From Hydrogenovibrio sp. JE_KL2 (lineage in GTDB: Bacteria > Pseudomonadota > Gammaproteobacteria > Thiomicrospirales > Thiomicrospiraceae): DNA of 64,000 bases. The translations under genes and the position numbers were made by a program. Positions 1 through 8,123 of this stretch are shown here, in pieces. The DNA lies in contig NZ_WBJR01000004.1 of NCBI RefSeq assembly GCF_009296185.1, forward strand, positions 203,558 through 267,557, read 5' to 3'. Under the pieces are notes generated by a model. It had not been told where the DNA came from. It searched no databases and saw nothing but the letters and a program-made list of their open reading frames with translations. Positions within the stretch are counted from its first letter, which is position 1. Each line of letters begins with the position of its first letter.

Positions 1-2002
1 CTTTGATATCGACCTTGGTGTACTTGTCGACGGTTGCGAGCAGTCTGATTGGCGTACTTCTATTGGGGCGTTGATAACTCAATTTACCAATGGATAAGGT
101 CTGGATATTGATGTTTTTATGCATCGCCGGCTGGGTGGCGTGCGTCAGCAACTCAATGCGATTTTGACCTTTGAAGTCCAAGCCGTCAAAGGCCAACTGC
201 AATGCAGCCGGTTTGGCTTTTTGGTCTGCTTTGGATTGCTTCACAGCCTGTTTCTTCGTAGATGTTTTTTGATCTATCGGCAAAGAGGCCATCACAGCAT
301 CAAGCTGATGAATGTGTCTGTTCTCATCAAAATCCAAGTTTACCTTCAAACTATCGACATCAACCTTCCCAACATTGATTTTATCGGTTCCTTTAATATT
401 GAAGTCTTTCAGGTTAAAGCTTTTCAACTGCGCTAACGGCAAACGTGCTTGTTCGGTTTTGCCCTGCTTGAATTGCGCCACGATAATTTTATTCAAATTG
501 AAATCTTTCAGCGACACCGACAGCGGCAATGCAAAACCAACTTGAGAATTCAAACTCTCAAAGCTCGACATCAAAAGCTCTTTTTGGGTATTCGCCAACG
601 CCCACTCGTCCATGGCAATCTTACCCTGAGTTTTCAATTTCAGGCTTTGCTTCGATTCAGAAGGAATATCAAGGTGAGTATTTCCCTGCCAAGCCAGAGC
701 CTTTCCATGAAGCACCAAGGCTTTTTGAGACAAATTAATACCTACCAACTGCAAGGCACCATCAACATTTAACGCGGTGTTTGTCTCTTTTTGCGTCTCG
801 ACCTGCCCCTTCCATTGCAAGTCATCAATCGCTAATTGATTATCTTTTTGCTTTAATGCCGTATTTTGGATGGCTAGACTTTCATCCGCTTTAACTTGTA
901 ACGACTGGTCTTTATGCACCAATGTTCTGGTGCCTTCCAAAGTCAGTCCACCGACTTTCAACGACACATCTGAAGTGTTTAGATTGGCATTCTCTATAGA
1001 CAGCTTGGCATTGTTTTGAAGCTTGAGTTCGCCTGAATGCAAAGAGACTTCGGACTCGCCATTAAATACAATTTCCTTCACACTCGCCTGCAAATCCTTT
1101 GTTTGGACGGCACCCTTTTCCAACGTCAAATCACTGTTAATCTTGGCTTGTATATCACCGTATTTATTGTCCGCTGAAAGATTGATCTTACCGCCGATTT
1201 TGGCTGCCAGTTGCTCAATTTCTGGTGGTAAAAATTTTTCATAGGCTTGTAGCAACAAGTTATTGATTGCGACCTTTCCAACAACCTTCTGCGTCTCTGA
1301 AAAGGCATTGACTTTCAAATCCCCCTTGAAACCACCGTATTCCTTACCATTACCAACTTCAACTTTAAAGTTCACATTAGCAGGAGAAGTCGGTGCCCAG
1401 TTTTGTAAGTCATTCAACGATACTTCATCAAAACGCACGTTTTTATCGAGATTAGGCGCAATGACACTCACCACAGTATTTTTCAACACCAGACTATTGA
1501 GTCCCAGCTTCCAGGTTAGTCCACCACTGGGTTGTTCCTCTTTTGGCGTTTGCTTATTCAGCGGAATGATAATGCCAGCGACATCCAAAAACTTGTCTGG
1601 TTGGAAATCGACATACACATGGGTTTTCTGCAAAATGACTTTATCGATGACTAAGCGTTTTTTAAATAGAGACATCCAGTCAAAATCAACAAAAAACTCT
1701 CCTAAAGTCAACGGCGCTTTTCCCGCCTTTTTCAGCAGCATATTTTCGACTTTGAATTGCCCGGTAAACAAGTTGAACGACACATCTTCGATATGAACTT
1801 GCTCCAATCCTTGCTTAAGCAGGGCTTCTTTCATCGCCCACTTGATGCCATAAGGTAAAACGCTAAGGAAAATGCCAACAAACAGTAAGGTGATCATGAG
1901 AACCCGCATCTTTAACGAAAAAGATTGCCAATAGCTAAGGGCTTTTGTCGCTTTTTCACTAAGAGGTTTCAAGCTTGACTTAAAACGTGATTTGAAATCC
2001 AT
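1..2002 (-). CDS. AsmA-like DUF748 domain protein (C-terminus off the window)
   Basis: The reverse strand is open from the ATG at 2002 to the left edge, giving the first 667 residues or so. A basic cytoplasmic start is followed by one membrane segment at about residues 30-55 (VLMITLLFVGIFLSV), then long beta-rich, repetitive sequence with many short Leu/Val/Lys strands. The stretch near the left edge (RSTPIRLLATVDKYTKVDIKG-like) resembles the DUF748 signature of AsmA-family envelope proteins. Family members are anchored in the inner membrane and span the periplasm; some relatives shuttle lipid to the outer membrane, but the DUF748 branch is poorly characterised. Family proteins are often about 1000 residues or more, so roughly a third is missing here. 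The family call is good; the lipid-transport role is inference. Confidence 0.75.
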   Translation of the reverse strand, partial: MDFKSRFKSSLKPLSEKATKALSYWQSFSLKMRVLMITLLFVGIFLSVLPYGIKWAMKEALLKQGLEQVHIEDVSFNLFTGQFKVENMLLKKAGKAPLTLGEFFVDFDWMSLFKKRLVIDKVILQKTHVYVDFQPDKFLDVAGIIIPLNKQTPKEEQPSGGLTWKLGLNSLVLKNTVVSVIAPNLDKNVRFDEVSLNDLQNWAPTSPANVNFKVEVGNGKEYGGFKGDLKVNAFSETQKVVGKVAINNLLLQAYEKFLPPEIEQLAAKIGGKINLSADNKYGDIQAKINSDLTLEKGAVQTKDLQASVKEIVFNGESEVSLHSGELKLQNNAKLSIENANLNTSDVSLKVGGLTLEGTRTLVHKDQSLQVKADESLAIQNTALKQKDNQLAIDDLQWKGQVETQKETNTALNVDGALQLVGINLSQKALVLHGKALAWQGNTHLDIPSESKQSLKLKTQGKIAMDEWALANTQKELLMSSFESLNSQVGFALPLSVSLKDFNLNKIIVAQFKQGKTEQARLPLAQLKSFNLKDFNIKGTDKINVGKVDVDSLKVNLDFDENRHIHQLDAVMASLPIDQKTSTKKQAVKQSKADQKAKPAALQLAFDGLDFKGQNRIELLTHATQPAMHKNINIQTLSIGKLSYQRPNRSTPIRLLATVDKYTKVDIK

Positions 2003-2045
2003 ACACTTCCTGATGCTAAACATCTTTCTACTTTGATAAGGCTTT

Positions 2046-2076
2046 AAGGAACCTCTGATTGAATCAGAGGTTCCTT
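2046..2076. repeat. 31-bp perfect palindrome upstream of the DUF748 gene
   Basis: Two 15-base arms (AAGGAACCTCTGATT and its exact complement) are separated by a single G. The palindrome lies 44-74 bases upstream of the DUF748 start, on the 5' leader side of that minus-strand gene. There is no T-run on either strand, so it does not look like a simple terminator; a protein-binding site or a leader hairpin are both possible. Confidence 0.6.
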
Positions 2077-2213
2077 AACTATCGGAAAATGCGGCAAATA
2101 AGTCAAGTAAAGTTCTATGACAAAACCGTGATTATTGCGAGATTCAGCGCTATTAGCGGTAAATCTTATGCCAGATTTTACGCAAAGCTTTATCGGTAAA
2201 AAGCTGTAGCAAC

Positions 2214-2248
2214 AAAAAAGCACCTCAAGGTTGCCTTGAAGTGCTTTT
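2214..2248 (-). terminator. Rho-independent terminator of the carbonic anhydrase gene
   Basis: Read on the minus strand: AAAAGCACTTCAAGG, loop CAA, CCTTGAGGTGC, then TTTTTT. The stem is near perfect with one G-T pair, and starts about 22 bases past the stop of the carbonic anhydrase gene. Confidence 0.85.
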
Positions 2249-2270
2249 AATTTTGATGCATTAGATAATT

Positions 2271-3242
2271 TTAGTAGTATTGATAGTAACGGTTATCCTG
2301 ACCATCATTTTTAGGGTTGCTCCAGGATTTCAGCAAAGAACGCGCCTCCAAGTCCTGAACAGGACGAGCATTCGACCCCATCAGTTCGTTCATCTTTTCA
2401 AGTTGCTCTGCCGATGCCTCTATTGGCTGCTTGAACACCATCCAATAAACGCCTTCAGTACAAGGTGGCGTGGTTAAAGAACCGCTGTATTTGAAAAACT
2501 TTTTACTTTCAGGGAAGAAGACATTCGGGTTGAACTCAATACCATTGAAAATTTCCTGTTTACCAACTTTTTTAGGCAAGTGATTTAGGATAGTTTGCAA
2601 CGCATCATTTTCTTTACCTTCTCTGAACAAAATGCCAATGACCAGATAATGCCCACGACCATCTCTATGCACCAGATGCAACTCCATCGGGTAGTTAAAA
2701 CCATTCAACTGATGCTCTGAAGGCGTATGGAAATGATATTGCAACAACTCATAGCGTTGATTCTTGATTTTGATATAGCTACCCAAAGGCACATTGACTT
2801 GCAGGGTGTGGCCGTTGTTGATGACTTTAAGAACCGTATCACGGTAATGCACATCAAAGCCCGGTAGTGAAGTGGTGCCAACGGCATCATCTGCCATCAG
2901 ATTAATCGGTGACTGATTCTTACCGGTTTTACAGGTTGCATAGTCAGGTGACAAATCTCCCCAGTGGTCAGGACCTTCTTCGCCCGAGTAAGACCAATGT
3001 GGATTATGAACCACAGGTTTAGGTTTAGGGGCTTCTTCTTTTTTGGCTTCCGCAGCATGTTCCGTGCCTTGAGTTGGCGCAACGCCTTGAGGAGCAGCTT
3101 CCAAGTGCTGCTTCTTCATTTCCGCACCCAAGTCAATCAATGGCGCATTGCTATGCTGAACTGCAGCAGACCAACCTTGTGGTGCCACCAAACATACGCC
3201 AAACGAAATGAATGCTATCAACAACCTTTTTAACGCTTTCAT
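2271..3242 (-). CDS. alpha-class carbonic anhydrase, exported
   Basis: Catalyses reversible hydration of CO2 to bicarbonate with a zinc ion, here in the periplasm or cell envelope. An N-terminal signal peptide (hydrophobic residues 7-25, likely cut near WSA-A) is followed by a Lys/Pro/Glu/Ala-rich linker (about 40-80) and an alpha-CA domain (about 82-315). Zinc ligands H170 and H172 (YHFHTPSEH) and H189 (ELHLVH) are intact; H145 (NNGHTL) matches the proton-shuttle position, and C104 with the Cys of TTPPCTEG could form the usual disulfide. In an autotroph an exported enzyme would speed interconversion of CO2 and bicarbonate at the cell surface. It is a single-gene unit with its own terminator. 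The linker is longer than in typical bacterial alpha-CAs. Confidence 0.95.
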   Translation of the reverse strand: MKALKRLLIAFISFGVCLVAPQGWSAAVQHSNAPLIDLGAEMKKQHLEAAPQGVAPTQGTEHAAEAKKEEAPKPKPVVHNPHWSYSGEEGPDHWGDLSPDYATCKTGKNQSPINLMADDAVGTTSLPGFDVHYRDTVLKVINNGHTLQVNVPLGSYIKIKNQRYELLQYHFHTPSEHQLNGFNYPMELHLVHRDGRGHYLVIGILFREGKENDALQTILNHLPKKVGKQEIFNGIEFNPNVFFPESKKFFKYSGSLTTPPCTEGVYWMVFKQPIEASAEQLEKMNELMGSNARPVQDLEARSLLKSWSNPKNDGQDNRYYQYY

Positions 3243-3497
3243 AAAAGTTTTCCTAACGTCTTGACTGTTTCGGCTCCGCTATTAAACATAGCCTATGATG
3301 TCAAAAAACAGACAGTTTCCTTCTTGAATGTTTCGATTTTACAGGTCTTTCAACCCAGGATTTGCTCATCCTTTACTGAATAGTCAGCTTAAAGCAAATA
3401 ATCAACCAACTTTTAAAATTAAACGTTTATAGCAAAGTTAAACGCCCCACCTAGGAGCGGAGCAATGCGATTAAACCCGGTTGAGCAGTGTTCGACA

Positions 3498-4433
3498 TTA
3501 AATCGACGCCGCAGCGGCATCAAACACTTCTTGAAAAACATCCAGCTCTGATTTCTGGAGGGCGAACACTCCTTCCCCGCCGTTATCGAACTCAAACCAG
3601 TAAAAAGGCACTTCAGGATAGACCTGTTCCATGTAGTATTGCGATACACCGACCTCAACAATCAAGGTACCATCTTCATTCAGGTGTTGAGAGGCTTGAG
3701 CAAGAATCTTGCGAACCAAATCCAAACCATCTTCTCCTGCCGCCAGACCAAGCTCAGGCTCACGCCGGAACTCTTCCGGCAAAGCATCCATCTCAATTTG
3801 ATCGACATAAGGCGGGTTAGAAACAATCAGGTCATATTTACGGCCTTCCAACGCTGAAAACAGATCCGACTGAATGGCAACGGCAGAATCTTCCAAACCA
3901 TACAAAGCAATATTTTTCTCAGCAACCGCCAAGGCATCCGTGGAAATATCCACCAAATCAACCGTTGCATTCGGGCAGGCTTGCAAACTGGCAATACCGA
4001 TACAACCGGAACCGGTACACATATCTAAAATACGTTCGACGTTTCCCGGTTCAACCCAAGGGCGATATTCTTTTTGGATCAACTCGGCAATCGGTGAGCG
4101 TGGCACCAAGGTTGACTCGTTGACGATAAAACGCAGCCCGGCAAACCAGGCTTCACCCGTTAGGTAAGCAGAAGGTTTTCGGGTTTCGACGCGTTGGCGG
4201 AACAACTCGGTGACCTGCTGTTTTTCCGCTTGCGTCAATCTCGCCAGCAAGTAAGATTCGGGCAATTCCCAAGGCAACTTCAATGCATAGAATACCAATA
4301 CCTTGGCATCGTCAAAGGCATTGTCCGTGCCATGACCAAAAAACAAATCCGCTTTCTGAAACAACGTACCGCCCCAGCGGATAAAGTCTCTAATCGTTTC
4401 CAAGCCATCGTATTGATAATTGAAGTTACTCAT
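3498..4433 (-). CDS. prmB: 50S ribosomal protein L3 glutamine N5-methyltransferase PrmB
   Basis: SAM-dependent methylation of a glutamine side chain in ribosomal protein L3, needed for normal 50S assembly. It has a HemK/PrmB-type helical N-terminal domain (1-100), the VPRSPIAELI segment typical of PrmB (110-119), SAM motif DMCTGSGCIG (137-146) and the catalytic NPPY tetrapeptide (206-209). At 311 residues it has the normal length. It lies 29 bases downstream of mog on the same strand, probably one transcript. Confidence 0.93.
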   Translation of the reverse strand: MSNFNYQYDGLETIRDFIRWGGTLFQKADLFFGHGTDNAFDDAKVLVFYALKLPWELPESYLLARLTQAEKQQVTELFRQRVETRKPSAYLTGEAWFAGLRFIVNESTLVPRSPIAELIQKEYRPWVEPGNVERILDMCTGSGCIGIASLQACPNATVDLVDISTDALAVAEKNIALYGLEDSAVAIQSDLFSALEGRKYDLIVSNPPYVDQIEMDALPEEFRREPELGLAAGEDGLDLVRKILAQASQHLNEDGTLIVEVGVSQYYMEQVYPEVPFYWFEFDNGGEGVFALQKSELDVFQEVFDAAAASI

Positions 4434-4462
4434 AAATATCGCCTTTGTATTCAGAGTCTAAA

Positions 4463-5008
4463 CTAAGACTTACGTACCGCATGTTTTGGGCGGAATCCTT
4501 TGATGAAATCTTCATTGGTTTCCAGATAAGGACCATCAATCAAATCGACACAGTAAGGCACCGCAGGAAACACCGCTTCCAAACACTCACTGATGGCCGA
4601 TGGTTTACCCGGTAAATTGATAATCAAACAACTGCCACGGGTACCGGCGATCTGGCGTGACAAAATCGCTGTCGGCACATATTGCAAAGACACCGCGCGC
4701 ATTTGCTCGGCAAAGCCGTCCAAAATCTTATCGCAAACCGCTTCTGTGGCCTCCGGCGTGACATCGCGTTTCGCAGGCCCCGTTCCACCGGTCGTCACCA
4801 CCAGACAACAACCTTCTTCATCCACCAATTCCTTCAAGGTAGATTCTATGACAGGCTGTTCATCTTCAATCAAACGTACCACCGGCTCCCATTCAGAGCT
4901 AAGAGCTTTCGTCATCCACTCGCGCATGGCTGGCCCGCCTAAATCTTCATATTCTCCACGACTGGCTCGGTCGGAAACGGTGACAAATCCTATTTTTATT
5001 TTTTGCAT
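4463..5008 (-). CDS. mog: molybdopterin adenylyltransferase MogA
   Basis: Activates molybdopterin by adenylylation before molybdate insertion in molybdenum cofactor synthesis. Diagnostic segments: TTGGTGPAKRDVTPEAT at 72-88 (GGTG nucleotide loop, D82) and LPGKPSAI at 131-138. The length of 181 residues is normal for a stand-alone MogA; no MoeA fusion is present. It is first gene of a mog-prmB pair and diverges from lon, with 90 bases between the starts. Confidence 0.92.
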   Translation of the reverse strand: MQKIKIGFVTVSDRASRGEYEDLGGPAMREWMTKALSSEWEPVVRLIEDEQPVIESTLKELVDEEGCCLVVTTGGTGPAKRDVTPEATEAVCDKILDGFAEQMRAVSLQYVPTAILSRQIAGTRGSCLIINLPGKPSAISECLEAVFPAVPYCVDLIDGPYLETNEDFIKGFRPKHAVRKS

Positions 5009-5024
5009 TTTTTACTTCTCAATT

Positions 5025-5053
5025 CTTGAAAACCGCTAAAACAATCCCCATAT
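5025..5053 (+). promoter_or_regulatory. sigma-32 (heat-shock) type promoter of lon
   Basis: CTTGAA (5025-5030), 15-base spacer, CCCCATAT (5046-5053), a close match to the RpoH consensus CTTGAA-N13-15-CCCCATnT. It stands about 45 bases before the lon start codon, in the lon-mog divergent region. Confidence 0.75.
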
Positions 5054-5087
5054 GATAACTCAAATAGACCTCAAAATATTAGCAACC

Positions 5088-5102
5088 ATGAGCGACACAT
5101 GA
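5088..5102 (+). other. four-codon mini-ORF overlapping the lon start codon
   Basis: ATG AGC GAC ACA TGA: the stop codon TGA (5100-5102) overlaps the lon ATG (5099-5101). The first eight bases, ATGAGCGA, repeat exactly at the lon start. No clear Shine-Dalgarno precedes either ATG. It may be a slippage duplication or a reinitiation device; translation is not shown. Confidence 0.35.
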
Positions 5103-7807
5103 GCGAAAAAACAGAATTAGACCCTATCACTGAAATTCTTGAGAATGAAATCTCGGATCAAACGCCAGCCGATCACGAAGCGGAGAGTCAGGCTCAACCC
5201 GATGATCACCAAGAAATCGAATTCGTTGCGTTTGAAGACCATATCGACGACTACGCCGAAGATTCGTTGCAAGCAACCGAAATAGAAGATGCGGATGCCG
5301 ATGAAAAATTGATTCTGGAACATGGCGAATTGATTACTGACGAAGATGACGATGTCAAAATGTCCGAAGTCGAAGATGCCGTCAAAAAAGTCACGCAAGG
5401 CTTTGCCAACCTGATTAAGGTCAACAGCAGTAAACCGAATCACCTATACCTGCTTCCGGTGAAAGAACGTCCATTCTTTCCGGGACAAACCCTGCCTGTT
5501 TTGCTGAACAAAGACCTTTGGGAAAAGACCATCGAACGTGTTATTGATGACAAGCAACGTTACATCGGTATCATTTTTGTCGATAGTGAAGAGCACAACA
5601 AAGCCAAGCCTGAAGAGTTTGCCAAGACAGGTACGCTTATTCGTATCCACGATCCAAAAATCAAGGACGACTATATCCAATTGGTCGCAGAAGGGATTTG
5701 TCGTTTCCAAATCAGTGACTGGATTTCCTCAGAAGAGCCGTACCACGCCAGTGTGGTCTATCCAAAAGACATTCAACGCGGGTCTGAAACCGAGCTGAAA
5801 GCTTATGGTTTGGCAATCATGAATGCCTTCAAGGAACTTTTGCCACTAAACCCACTGTACAGCGAAGAGTTGAAATACTTCCTCAACCGTTACAGTGTAA
5901 CTGACTCTGCCCAACTGGCGGATTTTGCCGCGAGCATGACCTCTGCCAGCAATGACAAGTTGCAAGACATTCTCGATACGCTAGATTTAGTTGATCGTCT
6001 GGAAAAAGTGCAAACCCTATTCAAACACGAAATTGAAGTCACCAAACTTCAATTCAATATCCGCGAGCGTGTTGAAGAAAGCATCAGCGACCAACAACGA
6101 GATTTCTTCCTGCGTCAGCAGTTGAAGGAAATACAAAAAGAACTGGGCATGGTCAAAGACGACCGCGATGCCGACGCCGACTTGTTCCTGGATCGTATCG
6201 AAAAACTCTCTTTGACCGAAGAGGCCGAAAACAAGGCCGAAGAAGAGTTGAACAAAATCACCACGCTTGACCCTCAGTCGGCGGAGTATGGTGTCTCCCG
6301 CAACTGGCTGGATTGGTTGACACAATTGCCTTGGGGACAACACTCCACTGACATTCTCGACTTGAAGCGTGCGCAAAAGATTCTCGACAAAGGGCATGAC
6401 GGCCTGGACGATGTCAAAGACCGTATTCTCGAATTCCTGGCGGTCGGCGCTTTGAAAGGCGAAGTGTCCGGTTCCATCATCTGTCTGGTCGGGCCTCCGG
6501 GAGTGGGTAAAACCTCTATCGGGCGCTCCATTGCCGACACGCTTGGGCGTAAATTCTACCGCTTCTCGGTCGGTGGTATGCGTGATGAAGCCGAAATCAA
6601 AGGGCATAGACGCACTTACATCGGTGCCATGCCGGGTAAATTCATCCAAGCCTTGAAGGATTGCGGCACCGCAAACCCGGTGATTATGCTCGATGAAATC
6701 GACAAGATTGGTTCTTCCTACCAAGGTGATCCTGCGTCTGCGTTGCTGGAAGTGCTTGATCCCGAACAAAACCACGAGTTCATGGACCATTACATGGATG
6801 TACGCTTTGACTTATCCAAAGCCGTATTTATCTGCACCGCCAACACGCTAGACACTATTCCGGGGCCTTTGCTTGACCGTATGGAAGTGATTCGCCTCTC
6901 CGGTTATATCACCGAAGAGAAAATGCAAATCGCCAAGCATCATTTGTGGCCTGCACTTTTGGAAGAAGCCGGCATGAACAAGAAACAGGTGCAAATCACC
7001 CTGCCCGCTATCCGTCATGTCATTGACGGCTATGCGCGTGAAGCCGGTGTGCGTAACCTGAAAAAACAACTGGCAAAAATTGTCCGTAAGCTGGCGATTC
7101 GCTTTGTGCGGGAAGATATTAATGAAGCCAACATCCACGTGCAGGATTTGGAAGACATGCTCGGTCAACCACGTTTCACCGAGGAAAAAACCAACTTGCA
7201 GATCGGTACCGTGACTGGACTTGCCTGGACATCCATGGGTGGTGCGACCCTCACCATTGAGGCCAGCCGCGTGCATACGCACAATCGAGGATTCAAACTT
7301 TCCGGTCAGTTGGGCGAAGTCATGCAGGAATCAGCGGGGATTGCTTACAGCTATATTTCCTCTAATCTGGAGAAATACAAAGCCGATCCTGAGTTTTTTG
7401 ACAAGGCATTCGTCCACTTGCATGTACCGGATGGTGCGACACCAAAAGACGGGCCAAGTGCCGGTGTCACCATGGCAACCGCATTGCTGTCTTTGGCACG
7501 CAATGAACCGATTAAAACGCAACTGGCAATGACCGGAGAGCTAAGTCTGACGGGCTTGGTGTTACCTGTCGGCGGTATTCGCGAGAAAGTCATCGCGGCA
7601 AAACGTATCGGCATTAAAACCCTGATTTTGCCGGATGAAAACCGTAAAGACTTTAACGAACTGCCGGATTATCTGAAAGAAGGTGTTGAGATCCACTTTG
7701 CCAAACATTTTGATGATGTGGCAAAACTGACATTCAATATCCGCAGCAAATCCAAGGCGTTGAAAGACTACCTTGATCGCCAGGTCTCCAACATCAACGA
7801 AGCTTGA
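5099..7807 (+). CDS. lon: ATP-dependent protease Lon with acidic N-terminal extension
   Basis: Cytosolic AAA+ serine protease that degrades misfolded and regulatory proteins. Layout: an Asp/Glu-rich extension (about 1-105), Lon substrate-binding N-domain (about 112-310), coiled-coil linker, AAA+ module with Walker A GPPGVGKT (465-472) and Walker B VIMLDEIDK, sensor region, and the protease domain with S787 (GPSAGVT) and K830 (REKVIAAK). The Ser-Lys distance of 43 residues equals that of E. coli Lon (S679/K722). At 902 residues it is about 110 longer than E. coli Lon, fully explained by the acidic N-terminus. A sigma-32-like promoter precedes it and an inverted pair of the dispersed 19-bp repeat terminates it. 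Confidence 0.96.
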   Translation: MSEKTELDPITEILENEISDQTPADHEAESQAQPDDHQEIEFVAFEDHIDDYAEDSLQATEIEDADADEKLILEHGELITDEDDDVKMSEVEDAVKKVTQGFANLIKVNSSKPNHLYLLPVKERPFFPGQTLPVLLNKDLWEKTIERVIDDKQRYIGIIFVDSEEHNKAKPEEFAKTGTLIRIHDPKIKDDYIQLVAEGICRFQISDWISSEEPYHASVVYPKDIQRGSETELKAYGLAIMNAFKELLPLNPLYSEELKYFLNRYSVTDSAQLADFAASMTSASNDKLQDILDTLDLVDRLEKVQTLFKHEIEVTKLQFNIRERVEESISDQQRDFFLRQQLKEIQKELGMVKDDRDADADLFLDRIEKLSLTEEAENKAEEELNKITTLDPQSAEYGVSRNWLDWLTQLPWGQHSTDILDLKRAQKILDKGHDGLDDVKDRILEFLAVGALKGEVSGSIICLVGPPGVGKTSIGRSIADTLGRKFYRFSVGGMRDEAEIKGHRRTYIGAMPGKFIQALKDCGTANPVIMLDEIDKIGSSYQGDPASALLEVLDPEQNHEFMDHYMDVRFDLSKAVFICTANTLDTIPGPLLDRMEVIRLSGYITEEKMQIAKHHLWPALLEEAGMNKKQVQITLPAIRHVIDGYAREAGVRNLKKQLAKIVRKLAIRFVREDINEANIHVQDLEDMLGQPRFTEEKTNLQIGTVTGLAWTSMGGATLTIEASRVHTHNRGFKLSGQLGEVMQESAGIAYSYISSNLEKYKADPEFFDKAFVHLHVPDGATPKDGPSAGVTMATALLSLARNEPIKTQLAMTGELSLTGLVLPVGGIREKVIAAKRIGIKTLILPDENRKDFNELPDYLKEGVEIHFAKHFDDVAKLTFNIRSKSKALKDYLDRQVSNINEA

Positions 7808-7816
7808 TGTCCTACT

Positions 7817-7867
7817 AAAATCTGCCAGGTTGGGTTCTCTCCTATTTACCCCAACCTGGTAGATTTT
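7817..7867 (+). terminator. lon terminator built from an inverted pair of the dispersed repeat
   Basis: AAAATCTGCCAGGTTGGG (7817-7834) and ACCCCAACCTGGTAGATTTT (7848-7867) are near-perfect inverted copies of the dispersed motif, separated by 13 bases and followed by T-rich sequence. It begins 10 bases after the lon stop. Confidence 0.8.
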
Positions 7868-8123
7868 TATCGTCACCCAGTCTTGTTCAAGCTTGTAATC
7901 AAGCTCCTAATCAAGCATTAAGCAATTCATTCAAACCGCTTTGAAAGGTGGTGGAATCCTTAATTTCTTTTCAGTCTTACTCAAGGTTTCGACGCAGTCT
8001 GACTGCATATTGACCGTATCAACAATCACTAATTTGGTTGTGCTAGAGTAATTACTCGACAGGCTTTAGCTTAACATTCAGCGACAGGCCTTTCGCAAAT
8101 CAAAAACCATTTGGAGGTTAGTT
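7868..8123. other. non-coding gap upstream of the SQR-like gene
   Basis: No credible gene was found between the lon terminator and 8124. Two short palindromes are visible: CAGTCTGACTG at about 7995-8005 and GAGTAATTACTC at about 8046-8057. Either might be an operator for the flavoprotein gene. A strong Shine-Dalgarno (GGAGG) sits seven bases before the ATG at 8124. Confidence 0.4.

Noticed and set aside
1263..1796. 177-residue plus-strand frame in the first 2 kb
   Set aside because: The minus strand carries a continuous AsmA/DUF748 protein through the same bases.
6017..6790. 257-residue open frame opposite lon
   Set aside because: Antisense shadow of the conserved AAA+ module; composition is that of reversed codons.
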